Both the position numbers and the translations under genes were made by a program. Positions 49,431 to 50,984 of a stretch of 50,984 bases of DNA are shown piece after piece; within the stretch, counting starts at the first letter, position 1, and every line of letters starts with the position of its first letter. This DNA is from Pseudonocardiaceae bacterium (GTDB taxonomy: Bacteria; Actinomycetota; Actinomycetes; Mycobacteriales; Pseudonocardiaceae): contig WHSZ01000042.1 of NCBI GenBank assembly GCA_009379845.1, positions 1 through 50,984 of the forward strand, given 5' to 3'. Under the pieces are notes generated by a model. It did not search any database. It saw nothing but the letters and a program-made list of their open reading frames with translations, and was not told where the DNA came from.

Positions 49431-49546
49431 CACTCCCTGCGCCGGCATGACCCGGATCAGGTGCGAACGGTCGAGGGCTGCTCGCGCCCGGCCCTCGGGG
49501 CCGGACTGCCCTCCTCTCAGCCCGGCGCGTTACCGGGCTCCCGTGG
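49431..49546 (-). promoter_or_regulatory. TPP riboswitch (THI element)
   Basis: Reading the minus strand, the conserved parts appear in order: CCACGGGAGCCCGG with GCGCCGGGCTGAGAGGAG (49537-49511 region, holding CTGAGAGG), an extended GC-rich P3 hairpin, then ACCTGATCCGGGTCATGCCG (49460-49441) and GCAGGGAGTG (49440-49431). Downstream, CTCGCG (49418-49413) can pair with CGCGAG (49401-49396), touching the GGAGG ribosome site, so control is probably on translation. TPP binding would shut off the importer genes. Confidence 0.95.
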
Positions 49547-49608
49547 AAGCGGTCCGAGTCTACGCGCACCGGTTCGCGCTGCTCCGGTGTGCACGTCATC
49601 ATGTGGGC

Positions 49609-49905
49609 ATGGCTGAGCTGTTGAACGAAGATCAGATAACCGAGGCGCTGAACAACCTGTCGCAATGGCATCAAGACGGTGCGCAGCTTGCTCGCACCGT
49701 GGAGATGGCGAGCTTCCCGCAGGCGATCCAGGCGGTGAACCGCATCGCGGAGATCGCCGAGCAGGAGAACCATCATCCGGACATCGACGTGCGGTGGCGG
49801 AAGCTGACGTTCTACTGCGCGACGCATTCGAAGGGCGGCATCACCGAGGCCGACGTGTCCATGGCGCGGGAAATCGACTCGGTGGTGGACGCGCTTCGCG
49901 GCTGA
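49609..49905 (+). CDS. 4a-hydroxytetrahydrobiopterin (pterin-4-alpha-carbinolamine) dehydratase
   Basis: 98 residues, full-length PCD fold: LLNEDQITEALNNLSQWHQD, SFPQAIQAVNRIAEIAEQEN, then the active-site motif HHPDIDVRWRKLTFYCATHS with the catalytic His pair and GGITEADVSMAREID. It removes water from 4a-hydroxytetrahydropterin to recycle a pterin cofactor. ATG 49609 gives normal family length; the frame upstream runs through the riboswitch and is rejected. No ribosome site, so possibly leaderless. Divergent from the thiamine operon; no pterin-dependent hydroxylase is in the window. Confidence 0.93.
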   Translation: MAELLNEDQITEALNNLSQWHQDGAQLARTVEMASFPQAIQAVNRIAEIAEQENHHPDIDVRWRKLTFYCATHSKGGITEADVSMAREIDSVVDALRG

Positions 49906-50119
49906 CAAACAGTCCACTGTGGCCGGTGAGGCACTTCTGGTGACTAAGGACGTCCGACGATGGGTACCCGGGGCGTGTTGGTCGCAGCCAAACTGTGATC
50001 AAGGCGTTGGAAAAAACCGGCCGAATGACGCAACGAAATGGCCGCTCATGCGTATCTCTTAAGTGGGGGCGGCCAATCGGCCGCGTCCGGGAGAGAGATC
50101 GAGAAACAGAGGGTCGTTG

Positions 50120-50434
50120 ATGGTTGCCGGGGCATCCACGGAAGTTTCGCGCCGTACGTCGTCGGGTCGTACGGGGCGCGCGTTCGCGTTCTACATCGCA
50201 GTGCTCGCCTTGCTCGCGGTGGCGCTGCTCGCGCTCGCGATGGATGAGCCTGATTCGGAGGGCCAGGCCGCCGGTACCGCGGGGCGTGCCGGGGCGAGCC
50301 AGGGCGAGCAAGCGAGCGAGAGTACGGACGTCACCGGGCGAGCGCTGATGGTTGGCGGGATCGCCGGCGCGGGCATGCTCGGCGCCGCGGGCGGGGTTAT
50401 CTGGTACGCGGCGCGTAACCGGAGAACCGAGTAA
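50120..50434 (+). CDS. Small two-helix membrane protein, unknown
   Basis: 104 residues. Cytoplasmic basic N-terminus, helix 1 FAFYIAVLALLAVALLALAM, an acidic/Gly/Gln-rich loop (DEPDSEGQAAGTAGRAGASQ), helix 2 ALMVGGIAGAGMLGAAGGVI, and a short basic end RNRRTE. ATG 50120 has GAGGG seven bases upstream. No family recognised. It stands alone, with a strong hairpin 12 bp after its stop. The 214-bp gap before it probably holds its promoter; an AT-rich patch with CTTAAGTG is at about 50056-50064 but I could not assign boxes. Confidence 0.7.
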   Translation: MVAGASTEVSRRTSSGRTGRAFAFYIAVLALLAVALLALAMDEPDSEGQAAGTAGRAGASQGEQASESTDVTGRALMVGGIAGAGMLGAAGGVIWYAARNRRTE

Positions 50435-50446
50435 CGGATTTCCTCC

Positions 50447-50486
50447 GGCAGGTTTGTGGGGCAGTGAAGTGCCCCACAAACCTGCC
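50447..50486. terminator. Strong hairpin after the small membrane protein gene
   Basis: GGCAGGTTTGTGGGGCA (50447-50463) pairs perfectly over 17 bases with TGCCCCACAAACCTGCC (50470-50486) around a six-base loop. No T run, in line with actinobacterial terminators. It starts 12 bp after the stop at 50434. Confidence 0.8.
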
Positions 50487-50558
50487 TGCGCTGCTAATAC
50501 TCATCAAGATCACCGCGTTCTCCCAAGTGAAGTCACCAACGACCATTTTGGAACGCTC

Positions 50559-50675
50559 ATGAACTCGAAGGCCACCACCATCGCCGCCACCAACCCGCCC
50601 GCGTTCGGCTGGTACTCGACGCTGGCCGCGGCGATCGTGCTGCTGTCACTGGCTCTTCTCGGCATCCTCGCCTGA
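50559..50675 (+). CDS. 38-residue single-helix membrane peptide
   Basis: MNSKATTIAATNPPAFGWYS then one strong helix (TLAAAIVLLSLALLGILA) reaching the C-terminus. ATG 50559 is chosen because the frame upstream (open to 50352) passes through the hairpin at 50447-50486 in another gene's tail. A weak GGAA lies before the start. Codon use is coding-like. Small membrane peptides of this kind may be subunit adaptors or unknown; no family recognised. Confidence 0.5.
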   Translation: MNSKATTIAATNPPAFGWYSTLAAAIVLLSLALLGILA

Positions 50676-50769
50676 GTCCGTATCGCGTGCCGGTGCCGGT
50701 TCCCGGCGCCGAGCAGGACGGCAACGAACCGGCGTGAAGGTCCTCAAGGCGCCGCGTTGCGGCGCTGGC

Positions 50770-50802
50770 TTCGCCATCTGGCAATAGGTTCGCCATCTGG
50801 CA
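50770..50802. repeat. Direct repeat TTCGCCATCTGGCA, two copies
   Basis: TTCGCCATCTGGCA at 50770-50783 and 50789-50802, a 19-bp period, just beyond the stop of the HNH gene. Each copy contains the partial dyad GCCATCTGGC. It may be a recombination trace or regulatory site. Confidence 0.6.
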
Positions 50803-50809
50803 GGCGCGG

Positions 50810-50984
50810 TCACCCCGACGCTAGTTGGGTGTGGATGGTGTTTCGTCTGGGTTGTCGTTTGGGGTCGAGGATTTCGGGTGGCAGGAATTCGGGGTGTCCG
50901 TCGGGGGCCATCCGGATGTGCCAGTGGCTGTTGTGGATCAGGGCGTGGTGGGCTCGGCATAACAGGCACATGTTCCGCAACGTG
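50810..50984 (-). CDS. HNH endonuclease, DUF222/13E12-type, C-terminal end only
   Basis: The last 57 residues run off the window edge. NMCLLCRAHHALIHNSHWHI is the end of an HNH nuclease motif (C-x2-C, HH, and final H/N), followed by RMAPDGHPEFLPP and IHTQLASG, the usual tail of the actinobacterial DUF222-HNH family (13E12 repeat family in mycobacteria). Stop TGA at 50812-50810. These genes are often multi-copy in actinobacterial genomes. The start and the DUF222 part lie outside. Confidence 0.8.
   Translation of the reverse strand, partial: TLRNMCLLCRAHHALIHNSHWHIRMAPDGHPEFLPPEILDPKRQPRRNTIHTQLASG

Noticed and set aside
49378..49608. N-terminal extension of the pterin dehydratase
   Set aside because: The extra codons run through the TPP riboswitch and have no family similarity; ATG 49609 gives the normal length.

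Overview
The window is high-GC actinobacterial chromosome, most likely from the Pseudonocardiaceae or a close relative in the Mycobacteriales. I infer this from the GC-rich third codon positions, the many GTG and TTG starts, TANNNT -10 boxes, mycothiol biosynthesis (mshB), GpgS, a DUF3117 protein, and gene blocks that I recall from Mycobacterium tuberculosis (typA, lpqW, mshB, fdxC, dapC, dapD, dapE, LOG, gpgS, DivIVA-like, tag, DUF3117, O-methyltransferase, sigE, rseA, htrA, tatB, mrp). No tRNA, rRNA, CRISPR array, phage or complete insertion sequence was seen. Almost every base belongs to a gene, and no gene-free stretch exceeds about 260 bp.

Layout. 1-2569: end of a CoA ester lyase, a MarR regulator and divergent mrp. 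2601-6987: the envelope-stress block tatB, htrA, rseA, sigE on the minus strand with a divergent O-methyltransferase. 7096-14173: an accessory stretch with a secreted trypsin-like protease, an MFS transporter with divergent LysR regulator, and an envelope-sugar cassette (GtrA protein, membrane glycosyltransferase fusion, epimerase). 14184-25152: pepA, DUF3117, tag, SRPBCC, DivIVA-like, gpgS, two LOG proteins, dapE, dapD, a CHAD protein, a subtilisin-inhibitor-like protein, dapC and fdxC. 25293-28434: GNAT, three poorly known genes and mshB. 28519-34701: a complete peptide-type ABC importer. 34889-38640: lpqW-like lipoprotein and typA. 38784-40429: a tiny four-cysteine protein behind an IdeR-like iron box, a YciI protein, and trpS behind a full ribosome-mediated attenuator. 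40431-45679: a two-component system divergent from a LolA-like protein and an ABC exporter. 45682-49546: a thiamine-type ABC importer under a TPP riboswitch. 49609-50984: pterin dehydratase, two small membrane proteins and the end of an HNH endonuclease.

Functional themes are envelope stress, lysine/diaminopimelate supply, envelope glycolipids, redox buffering (mycothiol) and nutrient uptake. Regulation is readable at several points: the trp leader peptide and alternative hairpins before trpS, the TPP element, paired 11-bp direct repeats between the response regulator and lolA-like genes, the iron box, and several promoters whose -10 box sits 6-8 nt before a start codon (leaderless transcripts).

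The most unusual structure is a 46-bp near-palindromic element present twice in opposite orientation (18580-18625 and 26026-26071, 44 of 46 bases identical). Both copies sit exactly at gene 3' ends: one is translated as the last 15-16 residues of a LOG protein, the other supplies the stop codon of a GNAT protein. A hairpin of the same build but different sequence lies inside the peptide ABC operon at 32874-32919.
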